Shown: positions 1-7,242 of the stretch, in pieces | How the letters are laid out: every line of letters starts with the position of its first letter | How positions within the stretch are numbered: position 1 is the first letter of the stretch | Assembly: GCF_007115105.1 (NCBI RefSeq) | Contig: NZ_SULJ01000001.1 | Location: 372,001-436,000, forward strand | Origin: Clostridium sp. HBUAS56010 | Lineage (GTDB): Bacteria; Bacillota; Clostridia; Lachnospirales; Lachnospiraceae | DNA length: 64,000 bases | Reading direction: 5' to 3' | Program-made: the position numbers and the translations under genes | Notes under the pieces: generated by a model | Seen by the model: the letters and a program-made list of their open reading frames with translations, nothing else | The model's database searches: none | Told to the model about the DNA's origin: nothing

Positions 1-1325
1 TGTTTCCGTGTTTTGGCGGAAGTGCTCTGAGCGGAACAGGAATTGATTTATTCCTTCACGCTTTTTATGAATTTGCGAAGACTTCTTATAAATCCAATGA
101 TACTTTCAGTGCCAGAATCTTTAAAATCCGCTATGACAATCAACAGGAACGCATGGCTTTTATGAAGATTCTAGGTGGATCTCTTAAAGTCAGAGATTCT
201 ATTCTTGGATCTGAGAAGGTCCATCAGATTCGTATTTTTAATGGAGAACGGTTTCAGACCGTTTCTCAGGCCTACGCTGGAGATATCATTGCAGTTACTG
301 GATTAGAAAGCACATTGGCAGGACAGGGGATTGGTGCCTGTTCAGATAATGCGATACCCGTCCTTGCCCCGGCACTTCAGGCAAAGGTGCTTTATTCGAA
401 GGATATACCGAATCAGTCTGTTATAAAGATCTTTCATCTTCTTCAAGAAGAAGATCCGTCATTAAGAATGGACTGGGAGGAGTCTCTACAGCAATTAAAG
501 GTTAATTTTATGGGTAAGATACAGTTAGAGGTGCTGGAGCAGTCTGTATTAACACGTTTTCAGATACCGGTAACTTTTGGACCGCCAGAAGTTCTGTATA
601 TGGAAACCATTCGGCAACCAGTCACTGGTTATGGTCATTTTGAACCTCTTCGGCATTATTCAGAGGTTGCATTTCGTTTAGAACCTGCACCAAGAGGTGC
701 TGGTATTCTATTTAAGAGTCAATGTCATGTGGACCGGCTTGGAATCAATTACCAGAATCTTATTTGCACCCACGTATTTGAAAAGAATCATAAAGGAGTC
801 TTAACAGGCGCGGTGCTGACTGATGTTAAGGTTATCCTAATTGATGGTATTTCCCATATTAAACACACGGAGGGCGGAGATTTTCGGGAAGCTGTCTATA
901 GGGCAATCAGACAGGGGCTTATGAAGGCGGAATGTATGGTATTAGAGCCATATTACAGGTTTCGGCTACTAGTACCAGAGGAACTGTGCGGAAGATTATT
1001 AAACGATATTTTAAGACGTCATGGTACATTTGAACCGCCAGTCATTGAGGAAAAAGGGCGAGCTGTTATAGCAGGAATCGGACCTGTATCCTCTTTTATG
1101 AATTACGGAGAGGAACTAATGATAATGTCCGGAGGAAGAGCAGGCATTTCTATGACATTTTCTCATTACGATATCTGTCATAATGAGGAGGAAATCATTG
1201 CTGACAGCCAGTACAATCCAGACGCAGATATTGAGAATCCATCTGGTTCTGTATTTTGCCAAAAAGGAACTTCTTTTGTGGTGAATTGGGATGAGGCAGA
1301 ACAATATATGCACACACTTCGATGA
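1..1325 (+). CDS. TetM-like translation-factor GTPase (ribosomal protection family), 3' part
   Basis: C-terminal 440 residues of an EF-G/TetM-type GTPase; the frame is open from base 3, so the G1-G4 motifs lie left of the window. The first residues include GSAL, the G5 motif, followed by domain II and then the EF-G-like domains III-V (YMET around the domain III/IV boundary, LEPYYRFRL in domain IV/V). Proteins of this family bind the ribosomal A site and can release tetracycline. Here the stretch aligned with the Tet(M) domain IV tip (YSPV in Tet(M)) reads HIKHTEGG instead, so true tetracycline resistance is doubtful; it may be a housekeeping paralogue common in Lachnospiraceae. It ends in the typical clostridial tail (SVFCQKGTSFVVNWDEAEQYMH). 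Family sure, substrate not. Confidence 0.85.
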   Translation, partial: FPCFGGSALSGTGIDLFLHAFYEFAKTSYKSNDTFSARIFKIRYDNQQERMAFMKILGGSLKVRDSILGSEKVHQIRIFNGERFQTVSQAYAGDIIAVTGLESTLAGQGIGACSDNAIPVLAPALQAKVLYSKDIPNQSVIKIFHLLQEEDPSLRMDWEESLQQLKVNFMGKIQLEVLEQSVLTRFQIPVTFGPPEVLYMETIRQPVTGYGHFEPLRHYSEVAFRLEPAPRGAGILFKSQCHVDRLGINYQNLICTHVFEKNHKGVLTGAVLTDVKVILIDGISHIKHTEGGDFREAVYRAIRQGLMKAECMVLEPYYRFRLLVPEELCGRLLNDILRRHGTFEPPVIEEKGRAVIAGIGPVSSFMNYGEELMIMSGGRAGISMTFSHYDICHNEEEIIADSQYNPDADIENPSGSVFCQKGTSFVVNWDEAEQYMHTLR

Positions 1326-1449
1326 TAACTGGATCTATAGATTGATTTATGGTAATAAATTTAAAAACATGGCAATACTTATATTGAGTTCAAATAAAAA
1401 ATCAAGTTTTCCTACCTACTAAAGTATAAGCAGAAAGGTATCAAAATGT

Positions 1450-2511
1450 ATGAATTTAGAAAAACAGAAAGCATTTATTATTCATTGTATATTCGCCTTT
1501 ATTTTATTAATCATTTTATATGTTGGACTTAAATATGTATTCCCTCTTTTAATGCCATTTGTGATTGGACTTGTGATTGCAATGTCATTTCGAAGATTAA
1601 TTGATCTATTAAGTGAAAAAACAAAAATTAAAAGGGGTATCATTTCAATCTTAGTGTTGTTGGTGTTTTATAGTATCGTAGCATTAATTCTTTCTTTTAT
1701 TGGTGCAAGCTTTTTTGGATATATTAGTAATTTGTTTTATGAACTTCCAACCATTTATAAAGAAACCATTCAACCTTCTTTACTTGCTTTTACAGATAGT
1801 TTATCTGAGCGTTTTCCAAGTGTAAAAGTTTATATGGATGATTTCATTAACAACATTGGTCAATCAATTTTTGCATATATTTCTAATATTTCTGCTAAAG
1901 TGGTATCTGTTGTAACAGGTCTGGCAGGACAAGTACCTAATTTATTAATAAAAGTACTTTTCACAATTGTTTCTTCCTTCTTTTTTACAATTGATTATTA
2001 TAAGATAACTAGATTTCTGGTTCGTCAGTTCGGTGAAAAACGCAAAGGAATTATGCTTCAATTAAAAGATAATGTGATTGGCTCTCTTGGAAAATTCATT
2101 AGAGCTTATGCGCTGATTATTTCCATTACATTTATTGAATTATCCATAGGCTTTTTAATTATAGGGATTCCGACACCATTTCTTATTGGATTTGTAGTTG
2201 CTATCATTGATATACTTCCGGTTCTTGGGACAGGAACTGTATTACTGCCATGGTCAATTATTGCTTTTTCTATGGGAGATACCCGTGTTGGACTTGGAAT
2301 GTTGATTCTTTATATCTTTATAACAGTCATAAGACAGATCCTTGAACCTAAAATAGTAGGACAGCAGATTGGTCTTCATCCAATAGTAACTTTAATCCTA
2401 ATGTTTGTAGGTGTCCAATTGATGGGAATTCTAGGATTATTCATGCTTCCTATTATTGCTACGATTCTGGTGAAGCTTGACAAAGAAGGCAGTATCCATA
2501 TCTTTAAATAG
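1450..2511 (+). CDS. ytvI: AI-2E family permease, YtvI-like sporulation membrane protein
   Basis: A 353-residue, strongly hydrophobic protein with about seven to eight membrane segments: two near the N terminus (roughly residues 12-45), one near 65-90, and a C-terminal set from about 150 onward. This is the layout of the AI-2E/PerM family, and the length and N-terminal pattern resemble YtvI, a membrane protein made during sporulation whose transport substrate is unknown. The ATG at 1450 has an AAAGG Shine-Dalgarno about 10 bases upstream; another ATG at 1446 is out of frame. It lies 124 bp behind the TetM-like gene and is followed directly by a large inverted repeat. Family assignment is firm; the YtvI subtype is inferred. 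Confidence 0.8.
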   Translation: MNLEKQKAFIIHCIFAFILLIILYVGLKYVFPLLMPFVIGLVIAMSFRRLIDLLSEKTKIKRGIISILVLLVFYSIVALILSFIGASFFGYISNLFYELPTIYKETIQPSLLAFTDSLSERFPSVKVYMDDFINNIGQSIFAYISNISAKVVSVVTGLAGQVPNLLIKVLFTIVSSFFFTIDYYKITRFLVRQFGEKRKGIMLQLKDNVIGSLGKFIRAYALIISITFIELSIGFLIIGIPTPFLIGFVVAIIDILPVLGTGTVLLPWSIIAFSMGDTRVGLGMLILYIFITVIRQILEPKIVGQQIGLHPIVTLILMFVGVQLMGILGLFMLPIIATILVKLDKEGSIHIFK

Positions 2512-2688
2512 TTAAGAAGAATCCTTATCTAATAGTTGAACTGCTTCCCGTCAAGTAGACAATTAAAAAAATATAAATCTTTTCTGCCAGCAGGTTGATA
2601 TGCTCCCTTCTAGGTAGACAAGTTTTATTATTTCACTTGTCTACCTAGAAGGGAGCATATCAAGTTCCAGGATAAGGATTCTTCTTAA
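2512..2688. repeat. Nested perfect inverted repeats (possible MITE/IS remnant in a terminator)
   Basis: Two perfect inverted repeats are nested. The inner arms are 29 bp each (2595-2623 and 2635-2663) around an 11-base loop; the outer arms are 18 bp each (2512-2529 and 2671-2688). The outer pair begins at the base after the ytvI stop and is followed by a short T-rich stretch, so it may once have been the ytvI terminator stem with a palindromic element inserted in its loop. The inner arm carries GGTAGACAAG, which looks like an insertion-sequence end. No transposase frame is present between the arms. The repeat is certain; its origin is inference. Confidence 0.8.
2536..2564 (+). repeat. Degenerate third copy of the inner repeat arm
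   Basis: This 29-base stretch has the same polarity as the left inner arm at 2595-2623 and shares its pattern: TTGA, a TGCT..CCC core, then GTAGACAA and a final T. It differs at several positions, so it reads as a diverged copy rather than part of the perfect palindrome. A second, older copy of a mobile-element end would explain it. Confidence 0.5.
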
Positions 2689-2817
2689 TGTTTTTAACAT
2701 GAGATTAAAAAAGTTCTTTACAATCAATTAACTTTATAACTTAAAATCAGCGACAAAATCTTTAAGTACCTAATTTCCTTGTACATGGTGGTCAGAGGGA
2801 GGGTGTTGCTAATTAAT

Positions 2818-2875
2818 AAAAACGACAGAACATAGCAAACGACATTAAGCTGCGGATCTTATTTGTCGTTTTTTT
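2818..2875 (+). terminator. Terminator-like stem with T-tract
   Basis: AAAAACGACA at 2818-2827 pairs with TGTCGTTTTT at 2864-2873 and runs into a T tract. The loop is about 36 bases, long for an intrinsic terminator, and contains a second AACGACA (2838-2844). No gene is recognisable just upstream, so it may be left over from deleted DNA. Confidence 0.4.
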
Positions 2876-3086
2876 CTTTTTGTAGACCGGTGATATTTAT
2901 CAACAATTTGATTTATCACTACTTTTCACGATGATAAAAAATTATATTATCCTAATAAGTAAAATGAATATAATTAAGTGAAGAATATATTACTTAAAGT
3001 ATAGGGGAACGCAAACTTTTCATTATATTTATGATATATGGCATGGTATGTAGAAAATTTATATTTAGTATTGGAGGAACAAACAT

Positions 3087-3644
3087 TTGAAGCATAAAGG
3101 AACACAAGCAATAAAAACTACACGATTGACTTTACGGAAACTCGAACTTACTGATGCGGAAATGATGTTTAACAACTGGGCAAGCGATGATGAAGTTACA
3201 CGCTTTTTGCGATGGGACGCACATAAAACAATAGATGAAAGTAAAAACATGATTCAAATGTGGGTTAGCAACTATCAATCTGATTCCACTTATTACTGGG
3301 GAATGTATCTAAAAGACGGTGAAATGATTGGCTCAATTGGTGTCATGATAACCTCAGAATATGATTTTAAGGCTGAATTAGGTTACAAGATTGGTAGCCG
3401 TTGGTGGGGGCAGGGATATACTAGCGAAGCGGCAAGTGCAGTTATCGATTATATGTTCAAAAATACGGATATTGAACGAATTGAAGCATATAACTCGGTA
3501 GAAAATCCTGCTTCAGGAAAAGTGATGCAAAAGGTTGGAATGCGCAAAGAAGGTTTTTTACGACACAACTATAAAACTCGTGACGGCTTTCAGGATTGTA
3601 CTATATTCGGAATAATACGTAATGAATGGGAACAAACAAAATAA
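3087..3644 (+). CDS. GNAT N-acetyltransferase, RimJ/RimL type
   Basis: A 185-residue acetyltransferase expected to move an acetyl group from acetyl-CoA to an amine on a protein or small molecule. The N terminus has the family opening (TTRLTLRKLELTDAEMMF), the middle has the strand pattern EMIGSIGV, and the acetyl-CoA pyrophosphate loop is around GSRWWGQGYTSEA (about residues 110-123). The C-terminal part (NPASGKVMQKVGMRKEGFLR) is typical of RimJ/RimL and of spermidine or aminoglycoside acetyltransferase relatives. The start is TTG, chosen because GGAGG lies 9 bases upstream. It stands alone between AT-rich gaps, which suggests an accessory gene. Substrate unknown. Confidence 0.85.
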   Translation: MKHKGTQAIKTTRLTLRKLELTDAEMMFNNWASDDEVTRFLRWDAHKTIDESKNMIQMWVSNYQSDSTYYWGMYLKDGEMIGSIGVMITSEYDFKAELGYKIGSRWWGQGYTSEAASAVIDYMFKNTDIERIEAYNSVENPASGKVMQKVGMRKEGFLRHNYKTRDGFQDCTIFGIIRNEWEQTK

Positions 3645-3788
3645 GCATTTTGTGAAATGAGCTTGGAAGAGTATTTTGGCAAAATGAAAAACAGTTTAGC
3701 AAATGTCAATTTGTAGGGAGTAAGACCTTTCCATTATATTCTTTTAATCGTTTCATGAGGAAAAATTTCTGTTATAAAAATCGAAAAC

Positions 3789-3816
3789 TTGACAATTATC
3801 AGATTTATACTATACT
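3789..3816 (+). promoter_or_regulatory. Sigma-A promoter of ctc
   Basis: Consensus TTGACA at 3789-3794, a 16-base spacer and TATACT at 3811-3816. Transcription would start near 3823 and leave a leader of about 250 bases before the L25/Ctc start codon. Confidence 0.7.
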
Positions 3817-4075
3817 ATTAAGTGTATGTGATTTAAAATCCTATTATATTTTAAAAATAATAGCTAAAATAAGTTGTGTTAAAGAAATAAATTCAAATTT
3901 TATTTTGTTATAACTTATTTGGAATACATTTTATTTTAGAAGTGTATTTTATTTATGAATTTATATTTTGTTATGTTAAATCACATTCAAATTTAGGTAA
4001 CAGATAATCATCATTAAATCATAAGATTTTAGATGATTACCATAATATATTTATAAATCAAGGAGGCTTACAACT
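3817..4075 (+). other. Long AT-rich 5' leader of ctc
   Basis: No gene is seen between the acetyltransferase and ctc (3645-4075). Downstream of the promoter the transcript can fold: TGTGATTTAA (3827-3836) is the exact reverse complement of 3976-3985, enclosing most of the leader, and TAATCATC (4005-4012) pairs with GATGATTA (4032-4039) about 23 bases before the AAGGAGG site. I recognise no known riboswitch; in such AT-rich DNA these pairings could be chance. Confidence 0.35.
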
Positions 4076-4672
4076 ATGGAAAATACTGAAGTTATTAACG
4101 TTGAGTTAAGAAAAAGTACCAGAAAGGGTGATAATAATCAGTTAAAAAGAGAAGGCTATTTACTGGGAAACATATCTGGTAAAGGTGTTGATTCAATCTC
4201 AATAGCTGTTAAGAAAGATGTATTTAGAAGATCAATGAAAAAGCATGGCAGGAATGGCATTTTTAAACTGGCTATTCCTGATGGTCAGAGTTATACCGTA
4301 ATGGCAAAAGAAATACACATTGAACCTATTAAGAACGAAATCTCTCATTTGGATTTTCAAATAGTATCTTTTTCAGAAAAAATCAAACAAGAAGTGGCTA
4401 TAAAACTTACCGGAGCAGAACTTCTTGAGTCAAAAAGATTGTTGATCAACAGTACCATAGATTCAATTATACTGGAGGGCTTACCCCAGGATATTCCCGA
4501 TGAAATAGTAATTGATGTTTCTAATATGGAGGCTGGTGAAAGTATTCAATTTAGTGATATTAAACTTCCGAAAGGACTTACCTCAACGATTGATCCGGAA
4601 CAAAAAATGATAACAGTTGTTGGCTCTAAGATACGAGAAGCAGCTGAAGGTGAAGAAGATACCGAAAGCTAA
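4076..4672 (+). CDS. ctc: Ribosomal protein L25 / general stress protein Ctc
   Basis: A 198-residue two-domain L25 (TL5/Ctc) protein. The N-terminal 5S rRNA-binding beta-barrel covers about residues 1-90 (LRKSTRKGDNNQLKREGYLLG opening, HLDFQIVSF near its end), and the C-terminal TL5 domain covers about 95-190 (QEVAIKLTGAE, IDVSNMEAGESIQFSDIKLP). It ends in an acidic tail. The protein binds 5S rRNA in the large subunit; in Bacillus Ctc is stress-induced. The ATG follows AAGGAGG at a good distance. Its own promoter and long leader point to separate control. It converges on the minus-strand recombinase downstream. Confidence 0.92.
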   Translation: MENTEVINVELRKSTRKGDNNQLKREGYLLGNISGKGVDSISIAVKKDVFRRSMKKHGRNGIFKLAIPDGQSYTVMAKEIHIEPIKNEISHLDFQIVSFSEKIKQEVAIKLTGAELLESKRLLINSTIDSIILEGLPQDIPDEIVIDVSNMEAGESIQFSDIKLPKGLTSTIDPEQKMITVVGSKIREAAEGEEDTES

Positions 4673-4731
4673 GAAGGAATAACGGCATTTCATATGGATT
4701 TTAAGTGGTATCAGGATATTGAAATGAATGA

Positions 4732-4758
4732 ATGTTTATTTGAGAGAAACATCATTTT
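4732..4758. terminator. Weak hairpin between convergent genes
   Basis: ATGTTT (4732-4737) pairs with AAACAT (4747-4752), followed by CATTTTAT. The stem is only 6 bp, but its place between the convergent ends of ctc and the recombinase gene makes a weak terminator plausible. Confidence 0.3.
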
Positions 4759-4762
4759 ATAT

Positions 4763-5818
4763 TCAACTTTCTCTTAATTTCACTTTGTTTCTGGCACTTC
4801 TACGTCGGTCATCCTCTATAGCAGCGTAGTGCTTTTTCGTTGTGTTAACATCAGAATGACCAAGAACATCGGCAACCAGATAGATATCACCGGTTTCTTT
4901 ATATAAGCTGGTGCCATAAGTGCTGCGGAGTTTATGAGGTGTTATCTTTTTAAGCGGAGTTACCAGTTTGGAGTATTTTTTCACCAGATTCTCTACACTC
5001 CGGACTGCAATACGTTTTTTCTGAAGGGAGAGGAAGAGCGCGTTTTCATGACCTTCTTCCGCAATGATCTGTTTGCGTTCTTCCAGATAGTCCAGGAGTG
5101 CATCCTCAACTTCAGAACCAAAATAAACCATAACCTCTTTTCCGCCTTTTCGAATAATGCGTATTCCGCCATTTTTTAAGTCAATATCATTAATATCCAG
5201 GCCAACACATTCTGAAACACGAATTCCTGTGCCTAAAAGCAAGGTTAAAAGTGCGAGATCACGAATCTTTGTTTTTGCGTGATAAGACTTTTGCTTATCA
5301 GTAAGGGCTTCCCCATTTTCCACTTGATCAAGCAGAAGCGCAACCTCATCTATATCCAGCCGAATAATTTCCTTTTCATGAAGCTTTGGCAATTGCACAA
5401 GTGCTGCAGGATTGTTTTGAAGGCGTTCATTCCGGTAATAATAGTTATAGAAACTTTTAAGTGATGAGATTTTTCTCATGATTCCTCGTTCTTTATTGGT
5501 TATTTCCTTATTTTTCTCATTGAAGCGATATTTTAAATATTCCATATATTCTTCAATATCAACTACCTTAAGGTTATCCAGATGATCCAGGGAGATGGCT
5601 TTTGTTTCCAATTTGTTTAGGAAAGAATTTTCCTTTTGTAAAAAATCAAAAAACACCTTTAAGTCGTATGCGTAGGCAATTCTTGTACGGGAAGAGGTTC
5701 GGGGTTCAATTCCACGAAAGAAATCACCGCAAAATGGGGGGAGTTCTTTTATTAAATCACGTAAGTGTTTTACATTTTCAATGTCCTTTTGTTGATGATA
5801 AGATAAAGTGGAAGTCAT
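4763..5818 (-). CDS. Tyrosine recombinase (XerS/phage-integrase family)
   Basis: A 351-residue site-specific tyrosine recombinase that cuts and rejoins DNA through a covalent 3'-phosphotyrosine. The SAM-like core-binding domain spans about residues 25-135 and the catalytic domain about 155-345. All catalytic residues are visible: R200 (GTGIRVSE), K224 (IIRKGGKE), H295 and R298 (PHKLRST), H321 (GHSD) and Y331 (KKHY). Length and N-terminal build resemble the single-protein XerS of streptococci more than XerC or XerD. There is no excisionase, phage gene or attachment repeat beside it, so a chromosome-resolving or orphan role is likelier than a prophage integrase. The ATG follows GAGGG. Confidence 0.88.
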   Translation of the reverse strand: MTSTLSYHQQKDIENVKHLRDLIKELPPFCGDFFRGIEPRTSSRTRIAYAYDLKVFFDFLQKENSFLNKLETKAISLDHLDNLKVVDIEEYMEYLKYRFNEKNKEITNKERGIMRKISSLKSFYNYYYRNERLQNNPAALVQLPKLHEKEIIRLDIDEVALLLDQVENGEALTDKQKSYHAKTKIRDLALLTLLLGTGIRVSECVGLDINDIDLKNGGIRIIRKGGKEVMVYFGSEVEDALLDYLEERKQIIAEEGHENALFLSLQKKRIAVRSVENLVKKYSKLVTPLKKITPHKLRSTYGTSLYKETGDIYLVADVLGHSDVNTTKKHYAAIEDDRRRSARNKVKLRES

Positions 5819-6008
5819 AAAATCCCTCGTTTCTTTATGTTTGTATGTGCAGAAAGCGTATTACATAAATAAGTCGCATTGTGATTATTGTCTTATAAAA
5901 GAGTGTAAAGTACATTGTGTATATAGGTTAGGTAATGAAGCATAGATACATGAAATTATATTAAGCCTTAAATACAAATAATTGGTTGTAACGTTCATCC
6001 CTTCCCCC

Positions 6009-6042
6009 AACTATTCGTTAAACTAGGCTTTCGCGAATAGTT
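6009..6042. repeat. Short inverted repeat between recombinase and orphan gene
   Basis: AACTATTCG (6009-6017) and CGAATAGTT (6034-6042) form a perfect 9-bp inverted repeat with a 16-base centre. No T-run follows on either strand, so it does not look like a terminator. It could be a protein-binding or recombination site, or the 3' hairpin of the orphan gene transcript. Confidence 0.45.
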
Positions 6043-6072
6043 CGAGAGAAAAGCGTCATATCTACAAACAGC

Positions 6073-6741
6073 TTATTCATACCAGTCAATCCAATTCTCA
6101 CCGCAATATTCTTCTATAAGTTTAACAACTCTAGAAATATATTTTTTAGATGCATCCGTTTCATTATTTGCCGGATACCATATATTGGCTTGACCAAATC
6201 CAAATCTATTTTCTTTTGTCCTTGGTGCCCACCAGTCAGTCTTTTTGAATCTAACACTCCTAGGGAGTAAGACAACATTCTCTTTTTTTCCTAAAATATT
6301 ATACCATTTAGTAAACACTTCGCCATCTTCATACTGTAACTTTACTGCCTGATGCTTTCGATAGACCGTGGCATGTTGATACCAGCCGACAATATGTGAA
6401 TCTGTTTTCTCGTGCCCACGGTCCGGCTTTGCACAAAAAATGACCAATACGTCTTCAACAGATGAATCATCTACCATTCCCGCACAGCCTTCTATATTCT
6501 CAATACGTAATTCATTGTGCTGCTTTTCGTCAAATAATTTATCTGGTTTTCTATTAAACTTTGTTTCCACATACCCATAACAATAATGGCATCCGTCATC
6601 TGCGTCAATAGGATAAAAATTGTGTACTTCTCCCCCAGCCTTATGTTCTGTAATATAGGAGCCCCCGTTCACCGGAATGTCCTGATCAGTTACTCCCTTA
6701 TAGTATTTCATCCATGCAATATTACATAATAGAATTCTCAC
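6073..6741 (-). CDS. Conserved hypothetical protein, 222 residues
   Basis: I do not recognise this gene with certainty. The product is soluble, rich in aromatic residues, with no signal peptide or membrane segment. It opens MRILLCNIAWMKYYKG, has GGSYITEH, CHYCYGYVETK, then DVLVIFCAKP and the striking IVGWYQHATVYRKHQ, and ends ENWIDWYE. The GWY-ATVYR pattern recalls small PUA/EVE-like or modified-base-reading domains near restriction-type endonucleases, but that is a memory of pattern, not proof. The start is GTG with GGGGGAG 5 bases upstream. It is a single gene flanked by long non-coding stretches, typical of an accessory locus. Confidence 0.6.
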   Translation of the reverse strand: MRILLCNIAWMKYYKGVTDQDIPVNGGSYITEHKAGGEVHNFYPIDADDGCHYCYGYVETKFNRKPDKLFDEKQHNELRIENIEGCAGMVDDSSVEDVLVIFCAKPDRGHEKTDSHIVGWYQHATVYRKHQAVKLQYEDGEVFTKWYNILGKKENVVLLPRSVRFKKTDWWAPRTKENRFGFGQANIWYPANNETDASKKYISRVVKLIEEYCGENWIDWYE

Positions 6742-7149
6742 TTATACTCCCCCATTCTTATACATTCTTATATAATGTATTTTGGTGATTGTAAGGAACG
6801 CGGCATTTAGATGTGTGTAGCTATAGTTCTGATCCGGTGCTACCTATGCTTCCATAGTTTTGTCGGAAAATTTTTGGTTATAAAAACGTTCATTGTAACT
6901 CTGCTGTTTTCACCATGAACTTTATCATATTTAGCGCACTATCTCTTACATCTATTTATGTGCTATAACAATGAACCGTTATATAAAATATTATATCACA
7001 TGTTCAAAATAAACTCCAATAATCTGTGTAATTTATCTTTGGTCTATTTTCACGATTCACTTCATACATCATTTCTTACTACAAGTTCAAAATCATCTAT
7101 GACCAATGCGTATTCATAATTTGTTAATTAAAATCATTAAAAGTCATAC
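6742..7149. other. Non-coding AT-rich stretch
   Basis: About 400 bases with no convincing gene on either strand. TTCATTGT near 6888 recurs inverted as ACAATGAA near 6968, with AACG and CCGTT flanks, but they are about 80 bases apart and I attach little weight to it. The region should hold the promoter of the orphan gene to its left. Confidence 0.4.
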
Positions 7150-7155
7150 CAATAA

Positions 7156-7229
7156 AACAAAACCCTAATAAGTATATGAAAACTAAATAGACCAATCGAT
7201 CAGTTTTCAGACATCATAAGGGTTTTGTT
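7156..7229 (-). terminator. Terminator after the LCP gene
   Basis: Read on the minus strand, AACAAAACCCT (7229-7219) pairs with AGGGTTTTGTT (7166-7156), with an inner TGAAAACT/AGTTTTCA pair, and the strand continues into a T-rich TTTTATT. It lies 14 bases beyond the LCP stop codon. Confidence 0.75.
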
Positions 7230-7242
7230 AAACAGTTAAATC

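Noticed and set aside
4763-6741. Prophage or integrative element carrying the recombinase
   Set aside because: No excisionase, replication, capsid or conjugation gene, no tRNA target and no direct repeat flanks it.
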